A stretch of DNA of 64,000 nucleotides, taken from the NCBI RefSeq assembly GCF_001592745.1, contig NZ_LUKD01000001.1:1384848-1448847 (forward strand), read 5' to 3'. This document shows positions 34,383-43,766 of this stretch, piece by piece. A model generated the notes under the pieces. That model did not search any database and had not been told where the DNA came from. It saw only the letters and a program-made list of their open reading frames with translations. The translations under genes were made by a program, and so were the position numbers. Origin of the DNA: Bdellovibrio bacteriovorus (GTDB lineage: Bacteria; Bdellovibrionota; Bdellovibrionia; Bdellovibrionales; Bdellovibrionaceae). Each line of letters starts with the position of its first letter. Position 1 is the stretch's first letter.

Positions 34383-34907
34383 ATGTCAGAAGAAAATAAC
34401 TCTCAAAATTCCAATTCTGCCAATCCAGAAACTGCGGCCGCGAACGGCTCTTCTGAAATTCAGAAACTTCAAGAACAAGCAGAGAAATTTAAAAACGATT
34501 TCCTTTATCTTCGTGCGGAGTTTGAGAATTACAAACGTAACGCTATTAAAGAACGCTCCGATCTTGTGAAATACGGTGGCGAAAGATTTATCCGTGACCT
34601 CTTGGAGGTTGTGGATAATTTTGAGCGCGCCTTGCAAACAAACGTCACAGCCGAAAACTATGCAACATTCCGTCAGGGTGTTGATATGACGGCACAAGAA
34701 TTAAAGTCTTTGTTGCAGCGTCATTCAGTGCAAGAAATCCCCGCACAAGGTGTTCCTTTTGATCCAAATATTCATGAAGCGTTAAGCAGTGAGGCAACAG
34801 AACAGGTGGCGCCTGGTCACGTGGTTCGCGTGTTTAAAAAGCCTTACAAGCTTCATGATAAAGTGATTCGCACAGGTCAAGTGGTGGTTGCTAAGAAACC
34901 AGAATAA
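34383..34907 (+). CDS. grpE: Nucleotide exchange factor GrpE
   Basis: A 174-residue co-chaperone that releases ADP from DnaK. A short acidic, disordered N-terminus (NSQNSNSANPETA) precedes a long coiled coil (about residues 25-80, LQEQAEKFKNDFLYLRAEFENYKRN) and the C-terminal beta domain with PFDPNIHEAL and KPYKLHDKVIRTGQVVVAK. The ATG at 34383 follows AAAGGA. The grpE-dnaJ order is a heat-shock arrangement, but dnaK is not here. An upstream TTGACA (34332-34337) is a possible -35 without a good -10. Confidence 0.95.
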   Translation: MSEENNSQNSNSANPETAAANGSSEIQKLQEQAEKFKNDFLYLRAEFENYKRNAIKERSDLVKYGGERFIRDLLEVVDNFERALQTNVTAENYATFRQGVDMTAQELKSLLQRHSVQEIPAQGVPFDPNIHEALSSEATEQVAPGHVVRVFKKPYKLHDKVIRTGQVVVAKKPE

Positions 34908-34916
34908 GAGGGTTGA

Positions 34917-35924
34917 TTGTCTAAAAAAGACTTATACTCCACATTAGGTGTCTCTCGATCCGCCTCGGCGGACGAGATCAAAAAAGCTTATCGCAAGCTT
35001 GCGATGCAATATCATCCTGACAAAAATCCCGGCGATAAAAAAGCCGAAGAAAAATTCAAAGAGATCAGTCAGGCCTATGATGTTTTAAGCGACACGAAAA
35101 AACGCGAAATGTACGATCAGTTCGGTCACGCTGGAGCCCAAGGCTTCGGCGGCGGGCCCGGTGGATTTGGTGGCGGCGCGGGAGCTGGTGGATTCGGAGG
35201 CTTTGGTGGCTTCGGCAACCAAGGCGGCCAACAAACCGGCGGTGATCCGTTTCAAGATATCTTTGGTGATGTCTTCGGAGAGATTTTTGGTAACGCTCGC
35301 GGTGGCACGAACACTCGCGGACGTCGTCAACAAGCGAAAGGCACGGACCTTCGCTACACTTTGAATATTTCTTTTGAAGATTCAGCCTTAGGCGCTGAAA
35401 AAGTCATCAGCTTTGTTCGTCAAAAAGGCGGCAAAGAAGAAACCGCTAAACTTTCAGTAAATGTTCCTGCTGGTGTTAAGGAAGGCCAAAGATTGAAACT
35501 TGCGGGAGAGGGCGACTCCCCTGCTGGGGCATCTGCGGGTGACCTTTACGTCATTATCAACATTCAAGAGCATCCTCTTTTCAAACGAAATGAAAATGAC
35601 GTGATCTTGGATCTTCCGATCGTTTACACCGATGCGATTTTGGGAACTAATATCGAAGTTCCAACACTCACGGGTAAAGCGATGATTCGCATTCCTCCAG
35701 GAACACACTCTGGACAGACCTTCCGCCTTAAAGGCAAAGGTTTTCCTAAATTGGGTGGATTTGGCTCTGGAGATATGCTGGTGAAGGTTCTTGTCGATAC
35801 ACCTCATCACATTTCATCACGACAAAAAGAACTTATTGAAGAACTTGCGAAGTCCACGGAGTCCTCGCCTCTAGTTAAAGCCTTCCAAGAAAAAGTCTCG
35901 CAAATTATGAGGAATAGAAAATGA
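34917..35924 (+). CDS. dnaJ: DnaJ-family co-chaperone, type II (no zinc finger)
   Basis: A 335-residue Hsp40. The J domain (residues 1-70) has HPD at 33-35; a Gly/Phe-rich linker (about 75-125) follows, then the two C-terminal beta-sandwich domains with [18 protein letters not shown] and [21 protein letters not shown]. The four CxxCxGxG zinc repeats of classical DnaJ are absent, so this is a type II (CbpA/DjlA-like class B) protein in the position usually held by canonical dnaJ. The start is TTG at 34917, with GAGGG four bases upstream. It starts ten bases after grpE. Confidence 0.92.
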   Translation: MSKKDLYSTLGVSRSASADEIKKAYRKLAMQYHPDKNPGDKKAEEKFKEISQAYDVLSDTKKREMYDQFGHAGAQGFGGGPGGFGGGAGAGGFGGFGGFGNQGGQQTGGDPFQDIFGDVFGEIFGNARGGTNTRGRRQQAKGTDLRYTLNISFEDSALGAEKVISFVRQKGGKEETAKLSVNVPAGVKEGQRLKLAGEGDSPAGASAGDLYVIINIQEHPLFKRNENDVILDLPIVYTDAILGTNIEVPTLTGKAMIRIPPGTHSGQTFRLKGKGFPKLGGFGSGDMLVKVLVDTPHHISSRQKELIEELAKSTESSPLVKAFQEKVSQIMRNRK

Positions 35925-37597
35925 CATCTCGATTCGCACTTCTGTTAAGCGCATGCCTCTTAGCTTCCTGTACGACGGTCGCGACAAAAAAACGTCCTCC
36001 GTACAAACCGACTCCGGTGACGACGACGACAAAGAAACCTAAGTCGATGGCAGGTATGACAGCGGGCCGCCCTCCAGAGCAAATCCAAAGCGAAACTTTG
36101 ACTTTGCCTGAGCCGCCTAAAACAGAAGATGCGTTGGAGTATCTGCGCGTTCTTGTAAATAAATCCGTTCAATCTCCGACAAAAGCCGAACAGGATGCCA
36201 ATCGTCTTCATGCCATTGATATCGTCGAAAACAAATTAAACGAAGATCAACTTGAAGACGTTGCGGATAGTTCTGACTTCGGATTCCTGCGCGCTCACGC
36301 CATGTATCGCCTAGGTGAACTTGCTTTAGATAGAAAAGACACTTCAGCGGCTAAAAAGTATTTCGCAGCCGTTGAAGATTTCGTTCCCGGTACAGACCAA
36401 GCTATTCGCGCACAAGAAATGATCCAACAGTTGGACGCCTCTAAGAACGTGCACACAGAGACGGTCGGCGTTGTTCTGCCTTTAAGCGGAAGAAATGCTC
36501 CGGTCGGTCAGCGCGCGCTACGCGGACTAGAAATGGGCCTTGGGCTTCATATTCCTGGCTCTGGCTTTAAATTGGCGGTTATGGACAGCGAGGGAAATCC
36601 CGATTCAGCTCGCCGTGGCGTTGAACGATTAGTAAAGGAAGACAACGTCATTGCCATTGTCGGAAGTTTATTAAGTAAAACAGCTCCGGCGGTTGCGGCA
36701 AAATCAGATGAGCTAGGTGTTCCTACGGTCGCTCTTTCGCAAAGATCTGGTCTTACTGAAATCGGTCCTACAGTATTTAGAAATTCTTTGACTAGCGGAA
36801 TGCAAGTACGCGCTCTGGTTCGCACGGCCATGGATGATCTGGGAATGAAGAAATTCGCAGTTCTTTATCCGAACGATGCCTATGGAGTCGAGTTCGCAAA
36901 CATCTTCTGGGATGAAGTTTTGGCGCGTGGTGGACAAATCACGGCGGTTCAAAATTATTCGACGAAAGAAACCGACTTCCGTCTGGTCATTCAAAGACTT
37001 GTGGGAACCTATTTCGGCGAAGCTCGCCAAGACGAGTTCAATCTTCGCATGAAAGAGCTTCAACACAGCGATAAAAAAAGATCTGTGCGTCAGTCGAATC
37101 TTGAAAATATTCTTCCCCCCATCACTGACTTTGATGCGATCTTCATTCCCGACAGCGTGAAAGCTATGGGTCAGATTTCTGCGATGCTTTCGTATAATGA
37201 CGTTAAAAACGTGAAATTGATGGGCACAAATCTGTGGAATACGAAAGACGTCGCTCGCCGAGCGGGGAACTTCTCGAACAATCTGCTTTTTGTGGACAGC
37301 TTAACTCCAACGGCTCAGGACAAATCGCGCTTCGTTGCGGAATACAAATCTTTGTATAATGAGGATCCTTCTTTGATTGAAGTTCAGGCTTACGATGCGG
37401 GCCTAATTTTGCGCCAGCTTATCGTTGCCGGAGCCGACAGTCGTGAGGAACTCACACAAAAGCTAAGCCAGCTCAGCCGCTTCCCTGGCGCTTTAGGGCC
37501 TCTTTCCATGAATGCAGAGCGTGAAATCGAGCGCCCTGTCACCGCCCTAACTATCGAAAAAGGCGAAGTAATTCCCTTTAAGTCCGGCGTTAAATAG
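35921..37597 (+). CDS. LpoA-like lipoprotein with type 1 periplasmic-binding fold
   Basis: A 558-residue outer- or inner-membrane lipoprotein: signal peptide with lipobox LASC (C17), a Pro/Thr/Lys-rich spacer (about 22-60), a helical TPR-like region (about 70-170), then a Leu/Ile/Val-receptor-like domain starting [26 protein letters not shown] near residue 180 and running to the end, with [10 protein letters not shown] and IFIPDSVKA. This domain order matches LpoA/LppC-type activators of penicillin-binding protein 1a. The ATG overlaps the dnaJ stop by 4 bases. A role in cell-wall synthesis control is likely but not shown. A 107-base gap with a hairpin (37643-37663) follows. Confidence 0.8.
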   Translation: MTSRFALLLSACLLASCTTVATKKRPPYKPTPVTTTTKKPKSMAGMTAGRPPEQIQSETLTLPEPPKTEDALEYLRVLVNKSVQSPTKAEQDANRLHAIDIVENKLNEDQLEDVADSSDFGFLRAHAMYRLGELALDRKDTSAAKKYFAAVEDFVPGTDQAIRAQEMIQQLDASKNVHTETVGVVLPLSGRNAPVGQRALRGLEMGLGLHIPGSGFKLAVMDSEGNPDSARRGVERLVKEDNVIAIVGSLLSKTAPAVAAKSDELGVPTVALSQRSGLTEIGPTVFRNSLTSGMQVRALVRTAMDDLGMKKFAVLYPNDAYGVEFANIFWDEVLARGGQITAVQNYSTKETDFRLVIQRLVGTYFGEARQDEFNLRMKELQHSDKKRSVRQSNLENILPPITDFDAIFIPDSVKAMGQISAMLSYNDVKNVKLMGTNLWNTKDVARRAGNFSNNLLFVDSLTPTAQDKSRFVAEYKSLYNEDPSLIEVQAYDAGLILRQLIVAGADSREELTQKLSQLSRFPGALGPLSMNAEREIERPVTALTIEKGEVIPFKSGVK

Positions 37598-37704
37598 ATT
37601 CCATAAAATAAATTAATGACGATTTTTTAACCTCCCCCTGGGGTGTGCCTGTCTTAGGTACACCAGCGACGACGCAGTCGCAAAATCTAAAGAAGGGGGT
37701 TGTT

Positions 37705-38076
37705 ATGACAAGTCGTATTTCTGAAAACTTAGTGATGGAGTGTAGAAAGAAACTTCTTATCGCAAAACAGGATGTTTTGAATAGATTCAGAACAGCCCAA
37801 CGCGAACTCGCTCACACAGAGCGTGGCGGAGACGAAGCCGATCAATCTGTCGCTCATATAGCTGAGCATTCTTTTTTAGTAACTCAAGAACGCATGAGAA
37901 ACCAACTTGTCGAGATCGAGATGGCCCTAGCGCGAATCGAACAAGGAACTTTCGGAGTCTGCGAAGAAACGGAAGAAATGATTGAGACGGATCGCTTGCT
38001 TGCGATTCCTTGGACACGCCTCAGTATCGAAGGTGCCGAGATGCGAGAAGCAGTAGGTCGTAGATTTGCTCGGTAG
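37705..38076 (+). CDS. DksA/TraR-family protein lacking the zinc-finger cysteines
   Basis: A 123-residue helical protein of the DksA/TraR type: a long coiled-coil (about residues 10-75) followed by the family's GTFGVCEETEEMIETDRLLAIPWTRLSIEGAE region. In normal family members this reads CxxC and later CxxC; here only one Cys remains, so the C4 zinc site is lost. Such cysteine-poor members exist and can still bind RNA polymerase through the coiled coil. The ATG at 37705 follows AAGGGGG. It is next to a normal DksA-type gene in the same direction, consistent with a duplication and loss of zinc. Confidence 0.8.
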   Translation: MTSRISENLVMECRKKLLIAKQDVLNRFRTAQRELAHTERGGDEADQSVAHIAEHSFLVTQERMRNQLVEIEMALARIEQGTFGVCEETEEMIETDRLLAIPWTRLSIEGAEMREAVGRRFAR

Positions 38077-38193
38077 GCACCGCGCCAAGAGCCTGCTTAC
38101 TAAAACGTCACGCAGCGCTTTTTTGATGACATGATCTCAAACCCCCGTAATAAGGAAGCCACATTCGGCCAGATCATCATATCGGGGGGTGAG

Positions 38194-38565
38194 ATGAACG
38201 TAACCGAACTTACAGAACAAGAACTTCAAAATTTGCGTGAATCTTTGCTTTTCCAAAAGAGCTCGATTCTTAATAAAACGCATGAGTTTAAAGCCGAACA
38301 ATCCAGCATCGGAAACGTTGCGGATGAAGCAGAAGCGGCTTCTCAAGATATCTCTAATAATATCTCTATCCATCTTCACGAAAGAGACCGTACGGCGCTT
38401 TATGCGATCGAAAGAGCTCTTTCAAAAATCGCTGACGGGACATACGGCCAGTGCGAATCTTGTGGTGAAATCATCGGAGCACGCCGACTTCAGGCCAGAC
38501 CTTTTACAGCTCTTTGTATTGAATGTATGGAAGAACAAGAGAGCCATTCCAATCTATTCCAATAA
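38194..38565 (+). CDS. DksA/TraR-family zinc-finger protein
   Basis: A 123-residue protein with the coiled-coil (about residues 8-75, DVSNNIS-type acidic tip replaced by NVADEAEAASQD) and an intact zinc finger: CESC at about 88-91 and CIEC near 109-112, in GTYGQCESCGEIIGARRL and FTALCIECMEE. DksA proteins reach into the RNA polymerase secondary channel and alter transcription with ppGpp. The ATG at 38194 follows GGGGGGTGAG. It precedes lon, with a terminator between. The DxxDxA-type tip of true DksA is not obvious, so I do not give the symbol. Confidence 0.88.
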   Translation: MNVTELTEQELQNLRESLLFQKSSILNKTHEFKAEQSSIGNVADEAEAASQDISNNISIHLHERDRTALYAIERALSKIADGTYGQCESCGEIIGARRLQARPFTALCIECMEEQESHSNLFQ

Positions 38566-38583
38566 TTTCTGAATTCACTCATT

Positions 38584-38628
38584 GGACGAGGTCCGCTGAC
38601 ATGGATGTCAGTCCAAATTTTATTTTTT
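38584..38628 (+). terminator. Probable intrinsic terminator after the DksA-like genes
   Basis: CTGACA (38596-38601) and TGTCAG (38606-38611) form a 6-base stem with loop TGGA, and TTGGA upstream can pair with TCCAA (38612-38616) to extend it. A T-rich run (38618-38628) follows. Upstream of lon a short inverted repeat GTTTC-ATACTA-GAAAC (38660-38675) is also present. Confidence 0.5.
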
Positions 38629-38705
38629 GATTCAAGCTCCCACTGTCTCATGCCGAGAAGTTTCATACTAGAAACATAAATGCCCGCATTACGCGGAGGA
38701 GCGGT

Positions 38706-41111
38706 ATGAGTTTTGACGATAAAGTCCTAGAAATCCCACAGACACTTCCCATGTTACCTGTGAGAGACATCGTTGTATTTCCTTATATGATTATTCCGTT
38801 GTTCGTAGGCCGCGATGCCTCGATCCGCTCAGTGGAAGAAGCTTTGGCGAAGAATCGTTTGATCTTTTTAGCTTCCCAAAAAGACATTTCCGAAGAGAAT
38901 CCGTCTCCTGACAATATCTACACAGTTGGTACTGTGGCGATGATCATGAGAATGAGAAAACTTTCTGACGGTCGCGTGAAAATCTTGATCCAAGGTGTAG
39001 CTAAGGGTCGTGTTAAGAATTTCACGAAAACATCTCCTTCTTTCGAAGTGGCTGTAGAAAAAATCGAAGAAATCCCAACACAAAAAACTGTTGTTGAAAA
39101 TGAAGCCCTTATCAGAACAGCAAAAGAGCACATCGAGCGTATTATCGCTCTAGGTCGCCCTCTTTCTCCAGACATCTTGTTGGTGTTGGACGATGTTTCT
39201 GACCCAGGTCGTATCGCCGACCTTATCGCTTCTAACTTGGGTATCAAAGTTCAAGACGCTCAAAAAGTTCTTGAGACTTCTGATGCTACAGAAAGACTTA
39301 AACTTGTTAATGAGATTTTGGCTCAAGAACTTGAAGTCATGCAGACTCAGCAAAAAGGTCGCACGGGTGGCAAGGAAGATATGTCCAAGTCTCAACGCGA
39401 ATACTTCTTGCGCGAGCAAATGAAGGCTATAAAGAATGAGCTTGGTGAAGGCGATTCTAAATCTGAAGAGATGGACGAACTGCGCGAAAAACTTGTTAAC
39501 GCAGGAATGCCACCAAATGTAGAAGCGGAAGCTTTGAAACAGCTTGGACGTTTGGAGCGTATGCATCCAGATGCTTCTGAAGCGACAATGGTTCGCACAT
39601 ACCTAGACTGGATGGCGGATCTTCCTTGGAGCAAAAAATCTGACGACGTGATTGATCTTAAGCGTGCTAAAGAAATTTTGGACGAAGATCACTACGAACT
39701 AGAAAAAGCCAAAGACCGTATCATGGAATTCTTGGCGGTTAGAAAATTGAAACCGAACCTTAAAGGTCCAATCCTTTGCTTCGGTGGTCCTCCGGGCGTA
39801 GGTAAAACGTCTCTTGGTAAATCTATCGCTCGTGCGATGGGCCGTGAGTACTTCCGTATCGCTCTTGGCGGCGTGAAAGACGAAGCCGAGATCCGCGGTC
39901 ACAGAAGAACTTATGTTGGTGCAATGCCTGGTAAAATCATCCAAGCACTTCGCCAAGCTAAGACAAACAACCCAGTTATCGTTCTAGATGAAGTTGATAA
40001 ATTAGGTTCTGACTTCCGTGGTGACCCTTCTGCCGCAATGCTAGAGGTGTTGGATCCAGAACAAAATGCAACTTTCCGTGACAACTATTTGAACGTCGAT
40101 TTCGATCTTTCAAATGTGTTGTTCATCGCAACAGCTAACGTGTTGGAGAATATCCCACCAGCTCTTCGCGATCGTATGGAAATCTTGAACATTCCTGGTT
40201 ACACAGAGAATGACAAACTTTTGATCACGAAGAAACACTTGATCAGAAGACAAATTGAAGCCAACGGTATCACTGAAGAGAACATCAAGTTCACGGACGA
40301 AGGTATCAAGTACTTGATCGCGGGTTACACTCGTGAAGCGGGTCTTCGTAACTTAGAACGCGAAGTGGGTTCTGTCTGCCGTAAAGTGGCTAAGATGGTT
40401 GTGATGGGCGAAACTAACTTTGTAGAAATCACTCCAGCAGTGGTTCCAGAGTTACTAGGTCCTCCTCGCTTCCAACGTGACGACAAGTTTGCCGACTCTC
40501 AAGTAGGTGTTGTGCAAGGTCTTGCTTGGACACAAGCCGGTGGTGAAGTTCTTACTATCGAAGCTTTGAAAATGAAAGGTAAAGGACATCTTGCATTGAC
40601 GGGCCAACTTGGCGACGTGATGAAAGAGTCGGCTCACGCAGCAATGTCATATGCTCGTGCTCACCAAGAAGAATTGGGTATCCCTGAAGACTTCTTTGAA
40701 AAGTACGATGTGCATGTTCACTTGCCAGCGGGTGCCATTCCTAAAGACGGTCCTTCTGCAGGTATCACTCTTACAACAGCGCTTGTAAGTTTGATGACAG
40801 GAACTCCAGTTCGTCACGATATCGCGATGACTGGTGAAGTGACTCTACAAGGTCGCGTACTTCCTGTCGGTGGTATCCGTGAGAAGTGTTTGGCAGCTTT
40901 GAACCTAGGTATTACAAATATCATCATCCCGATGGCTTGTAAGAAAGATATCGCTGATATCCCTAAGGTCTTCAAAGACAAGATCAACTTTATCTTCGCT
41001 GAAAACTTAGATGAAGTCTTCGCGGTTGCTTTCGATAAAGAAGCAAAGAGCCAAGACAAAAAGACGGCAACGAAAAAAGATCCAAAAAAATCGAAGAGCT
41101 TGGCTGCTTAA
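38706..41111 (+). CDS. lon: ATP-dependent protease Lon
   Basis: An 801-residue AAA+ serine protease. It begins with the Lon N-terminal domain (LPMLPVRDIVVFPYMIIPLFVGR, about residues 15-37), a coiled-coil region, the ATPase with GGPPGVGKTSL near residues 360-370 and VLDEVDKLG Walker B, and the C-terminal proteolytic domain with the Ser-Lys dyad S684 (PKDGPSAGIT) and K727 (GGIREKCLA). The C-terminus ends in a Lys-rich KSLAA tail. GGAGGAG lies just before the ATG. It degrades misfolded and regulatory proteins; position next to DksA-type and chaperone genes gives a stress-response neighbourhood. Confidence 0.97.
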   Translation: MSFDDKVLEIPQTLPMLPVRDIVVFPYMIIPLFVGRDASIRSVEEALAKNRLIFLASQKDISEENPSPDNIYTVGTVAMIMRMRKLSDGRVKILIQGVAKGRVKNFTKTSPSFEVAVEKIEEIPTQKTVVENEALIRTAKEHIERIIALGRPLSPDILLVLDDVSDPGRIADLIASNLGIKVQDAQKVLETSDATERLKLVNEILAQELEVMQTQQKGRTGGKEDMSKSQREYFLREQMKAIKNELGEGDSKSEEMDELREKLVNAGMPPNVEAEALKQLGRLERMHPDASEATMVRTYLDWMADLPWSKKSDDVIDLKRAKEILDEDHYELEKAKDRIMEFLAVRKLKPNLKGPILCFGGPPGVGKTSLGKSIARAMGREYFRIALGGVKDEAEIRGHRRTYVGAMPGKIIQALRQAKTNNPVIVLDEVDKLGSDFRGDPSAAMLEVLDPEQNATFRDNYLNVDFDLSNVLFIATANVLENIPPALRDRMEILNIPGYTENDKLLITKKHLIRRQIEANGITEENIKFTDEGIKYLIAGYTREAGLRNLEREVGSVCRKVAKMVVMGETNFVEITPAVVPELLGPPRFQRDDKFADSQVGVVQGLAWTQAGGEVLTIEALKMKGKGHLALTGQLGDVMKESAHAAMSYARAHQEELGIPEDFFEKYDVHVHLPAGAIPKDGPSAGITLTTALVSLMTGTPVRHDIAMTGEVTLQGRVLPVGGIREKCLAALNLGITNIIIPMACKKDIADIPKVFKDKINFIFAENLDEVFAVAFDKEAKSQDKKTATKKDPKKSKSLAA

Positions 41112-41144
41112 TAGTAGCCCAAGCCCATCGCCCCTCCCAAAAAT

Positions 41145-41174
41145 AAAAAAGGACCGAGAGATCGGTCCTTTTTT
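41145..41174. terminator. Bidirectional intrinsic terminator between lon and the L,D-transpeptidase gene
   Basis: GGACCGA (41151-41157) pairs with TCGGTCC (41162-41168) across a 4-base loop, and flanking A6 and T6 tracts extend the stem and serve as T-runs on both strands. It lies in the convergent gap between lon and the gene at 41200. Confidence 0.9.
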
Positions 41175-41199
41175 ATTTGCTGAATCTAAATTCAAATAT

Positions 41200-41823
41200 C
41201 TATTCGTGAACAGTGATCCAAGTTTTGTAGATACCGTGTTCGCGCACCAAACGGTTGAATTTGAAAGCATTGTCTGGATGAACGCGGATGCAGCCATGAG
41301 AAGCTCTTGTTCCTAGTTTCTTCCAGTTGCTAGTGCCCGTTCCATGAATCGCAAATCCACCCGAAATAAAGACCGCATAAGGCATGTTACCAAGACCGTT
41401 GTAATCGCCGCCTGGATATTTTGTCGAAGTGTATTTGTCATAAATACGACCGTTCGGATGAGTATCGAAATTAGGAGTTCCATGACCAGGAGTTCCCGTT
41501 GATACCGCCCATGTGTTCGTGTGTACACCATCGATATACAAATACATTTTTTGTTGTGATCTAGAAACTTGCGCCCACACTTTGCAAGAACTGCGATAAC
41601 AAGTAGGACCCATGGGACCGATCAAGTTTTCAATGAACGGAGAAGAACCTGTTTCTTCGAAATAGATTTGATCCATTTGTTGAAGAGTTTCTTCGATATT
41701 CGCATCAAACGGATTAAGTTCATCCATCACGTTTTCGTTGTCCGCAACTTCCACCTCTTGTGCTTGTGCAGAGATTGCCAACGAAGAAACTAAGAAGAAC
41801 GCTGTCATTAAAGATTTAAACAT
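41200..41823 (-). CDS. L,D-transpeptidase (YkuD family)
   Basis: A 207-residue secreted enzyme with a signal peptide (about residues 1-21, ending AQAQ). The YkuD catalytic domain covers about 85-205, with H160 in FAIHGTGTSNW and SHGCIR with C178 as nucleophile and R180. L,D-transpeptidases cross-link peptidoglycan or attach residues to it; B. bacteriovorus uses such enzymes on the prey wall, and predatory use here is inference. Two extra cysteines (CYRSSC, near 75-80) may form a disulfide. AGGGGG lies before the ATG. It is divergent from the MFS gene. Confidence 0.92.
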   Translation of the reverse strand: MFKSLMTAFFLVSSLAISAQAQEVEVADNENVMDELNPFDANIEETLQQMDQIYFEETGSSPFIENLIGPMGPTCYRSSCKVWAQVSRSQQKMYLYIDGVHTNTWAVSTGTPGHGTPNFDTHPNGRIYDKYTSTKYPGGDYNGLGNMPYAVFISGGFAIHGTGTSNWKKLGTRASHGCIRVHPDNAFKFNRLVREHGIYKTWITVHE

Positions 41824-41847
41824 TTGACCCCCTTCAAGTCAGAGGTC

Positions 41848-41876
41848 GAAATATCGACTGTGTTACCGTTTGGCAA
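41848..41876 (-). promoter_or_regulatory. Candidate promoter of the L,D-transpeptidase gene
   Basis: On the minus strand TTGCCA (41876-41871) is 17 bases before TATTTC (41853-41848); the -35 matches 5/6 and the -10 about 3/6. The -10 overlaps the perfect palindrome GTCGA-AATA-TCGAC (41845-41858), a possible operator. Confidence 0.35.
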
Positions 41877-41983
41877 TGAAGATGTTGTAAGGAACGCGCC
41901 GCTCTTTGATGACACGGATGCGATAACGCAAGTAGTTTAGAAAACATCCTCTTCATATCATTTCTGGGATAGTTTGAGTTTTG

Positions 41984-43285
41984 GTGGATAGACACAAACA
42001 CGAAACTTCAGCAAAAGGTTTATGGGACGTCACCGGGATGGTTTCTCTCGGCGTGATTCTTGTTTTCTATTGCTATTATCTGACGGGAATTCTTCATTTT
42101 GAAACGTCGCAAACAAAAGAGTCTTCTTCGGGTCTCAGTGTCGTTGCTTCCTATCTGAGTTTTGCTACTGGATTTATATTTCGTCCATTGGGTGCGATAT
42201 ACTTTGGAGCACTTGCTGATACGGGAGGAAAAAAACGTGCACTGGTGAAATCCTTTAAGATGTTAGGGATCGTTTCTTTATGCATGGCTTTGCTTCATGA
42301 CTCGTACATGCCAGCGGAAGTAGCTTCGATTTTCGTGATCATTGTTCGCCTACTGCAAGGATTTGCTACCGCCGGAACTGTTACTTGCGCGATTGCCTAT
42401 ATTTATGATCTAGCGCCGACTTTAGAAAAAGGACGCTTCACTTCCTGGCTGCAAATGGCCGCTCCGTCCGGCTATTTGATTGCGATGGCGATCGTGATTC
42501 TGTTTAAACTTTTTGTTTCCGCTCAAGATTTGGGATCTTGGGGTTGGAGAGTTTGTTTCCTCTTAAGCGGCCTTATTTATCCCTTGGCCGTTTACATAGA
42601 CCGGAAATTTCCAGATGCTCCTTTGGTCTATGCAAATGAAACCTCATTGAAAACTCACCTAAAAAACCTTCTAAAAGATCGCACTTCATTAAAAAAGATT
42701 TTTACCTTTGCGCTTTCTATCGCCATTAATGTTGGAGTCCTGGCTTACTTTTTTAATCTTTACCGTCTCTATTTTTTAGGTCCCCTATTAAAGATACCTT
42801 CAGATGCTATCGGGTTTATTGTCGCGATTTCGAGTTTGTTTCTGCTTCCGCTTTATCCCCTTTTTGGAGTTATCTCCGACAAAGTGGGACGGGCAAAAAT
42901 GTGCCTTCGCGGAGGCTTGCTAGGCATCTTGGTGTTATTTCCATATTTTTATTTCATGCAGAAGTTTGCGGGCACTGAAGGCGTTGGAGTTAACAAGGGA
43001 GCCTTAATTATCGTCATGATGCTGACGGGATTTATAATCACTCTTAGCTATGCCCCGATTGTTGCGCTTGTTTGTGATTCCGTGACTCCACGTTATCGAG
43101 CGGTCTCTTTCGGAGTCATTTATAACATTGGGTTTTCGTTCATACCCTCGCTACTACAAATAACAGGAAGCTATTTTTACGATCGAAATGCGTCGATTTA
43201 TGCTGGGATTTATGCGGCTTTAGCGGTCTCTGCTGTGGCGAGCGGTATTAGTTATCTGATTCGCCCTAAGAATACTATTGCTTAA
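41984..43285 (+). CDS. MFS transporter, metabolite:H+ symporter type
   Basis: About 433 residues with roughly twelve hydrophobic segments. FRPLGAIYFGALADTGGKKRAL (about residues 65-86) is the conserved loop 2-3 motif of the major facilitator superfamily in its metabolite:H+ symporter form (ProP, KgtP, ShiA group), echoed by GVISDKVGRAKMCLRGG in the second half. The substrate is not predictable; organic acids, betaines and dicarboxylates are typical for the group. Start may be GTG 41984 or TTG 41981; the ribosome-binding site is weak. Its last 11 bases overlap the convergent HTH gene. Confidence 0.82.
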   Translation: MDRHKHETSAKGLWDVTGMVSLGVILVFYCYYLTGILHFETSQTKESSSGLSVVASYLSFATGFIFRPLGAIYFGALADTGGKKRALVKSFKMLGIVSLCMALLHDSYMPAEVASIFVIIVRLLQGFATAGTVTCAIAYIYDLAPTLEKGRFTSWLQMAAPSGYLIAMAIVILFKLFVSAQDLGSWGWRVCFLLSGLIYPLAVYIDRKFPDAPLVYANETSLKTHLKNLLKDRTSLKKIFTFALSIAINVGVLAYFFNLYRLYFLGPLLKIPSDAIGFIVAISSLFLLPLYPLFGVISDKVGRAKMCLRGGLLGILVLFPYFYFMQKFAGTEGVGVNKGALIIVMMLTGFIITLSYAPIVALVCDSVTPRYRAVSFGVIYNIGFSFIPSLLQITGSYFYDRNASIYAGIYAALAVSAVASGISYLIRPKNTIA

Positions 43286-43766
43286 AACCTTTTAGACGAT
43301 CATTTTCTGATTCTAATACACGAACCAAAGTTTTTAGGTCTGCCACTTCGTCTTTCAATTGAAGAATTGTTTCTTCTTTGTCTTGAAGGATCTGAGTGTA
43401 GGCTTTTTTAAGTTCGTTCAGAAGTTTATTGGCAGCAGTTAGGATCGGCTCATCTTTGTTGGCCTTCATTGATTTATCTTGAAGGTCCTGAGCTTTCAGA
43501 AGGTCGTCTTTTGAAGAAGCGGACATAGTGTCGTTACCTTTCATCATTCCATGATGAGCACCCACCAAGGCGTCGCTGTCTTGGGAGGGGCGATGTACTC
43601 GTTGATGGGTACCCATCGGTTCGTCCATGATGAAGTACTTGCCGTCTTCAAATCGGAATTTGATGTCGTCAGCTTTGATTCGACGGCGGAGTGTGCTCAC
43701 ACTAATTTTGTACTTAGTAGAGTAATCCGTTAGCGGTAACCATGAACCAGTAGCTTCTACGTTCAT
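43275..43766 (-). CDS. HTH DNA-binding protein with C-terminal coiled coil
   Basis: A 163-residue protein. The N-terminal 50 residues resemble an excisionase/MerR-type winged HTH: WLPLTDYSTKYKISVSTLRRRIKADDIKFRFEDGKYFIMD. A polar, His- and Ser-rich linker (about 50-95) follows, then a coiled coil (about 105-160, LLNELKKAYTQILQDKEETI and LKTLVRVLESENDRLKG). Such a layout suits a DNA-binding protein that multimerises, such as a chromosome-anchoring or regulatory factor. I do not recognise a family. The ATG at 43766 follows AAGGA; the TTG codon before it is less likely. Confidence 0.65.
   Translation of the reverse strand: MNVEATGSWLPLTDYSTKYKISVSTLRRRIKADDIKFRFEDGKYFIMDEPMGTHQRVHRPSQDSDALVGAHHGMMKGNDTMSASSKDDLLKAQDLQDKSMKANKDEPILTAANKLLNELKKAYTQILQDKEETILQLKDEVADLKTLVRVLESENDRLKGFKQ

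Noticed and set aside
37643..37663. GTGTGCCT/AGGTACAC hairpin after the LpoA-like gene as a terminator.
   Set aside because: The stem is not followed by a T-run; it may be a leader structure of the next gene.
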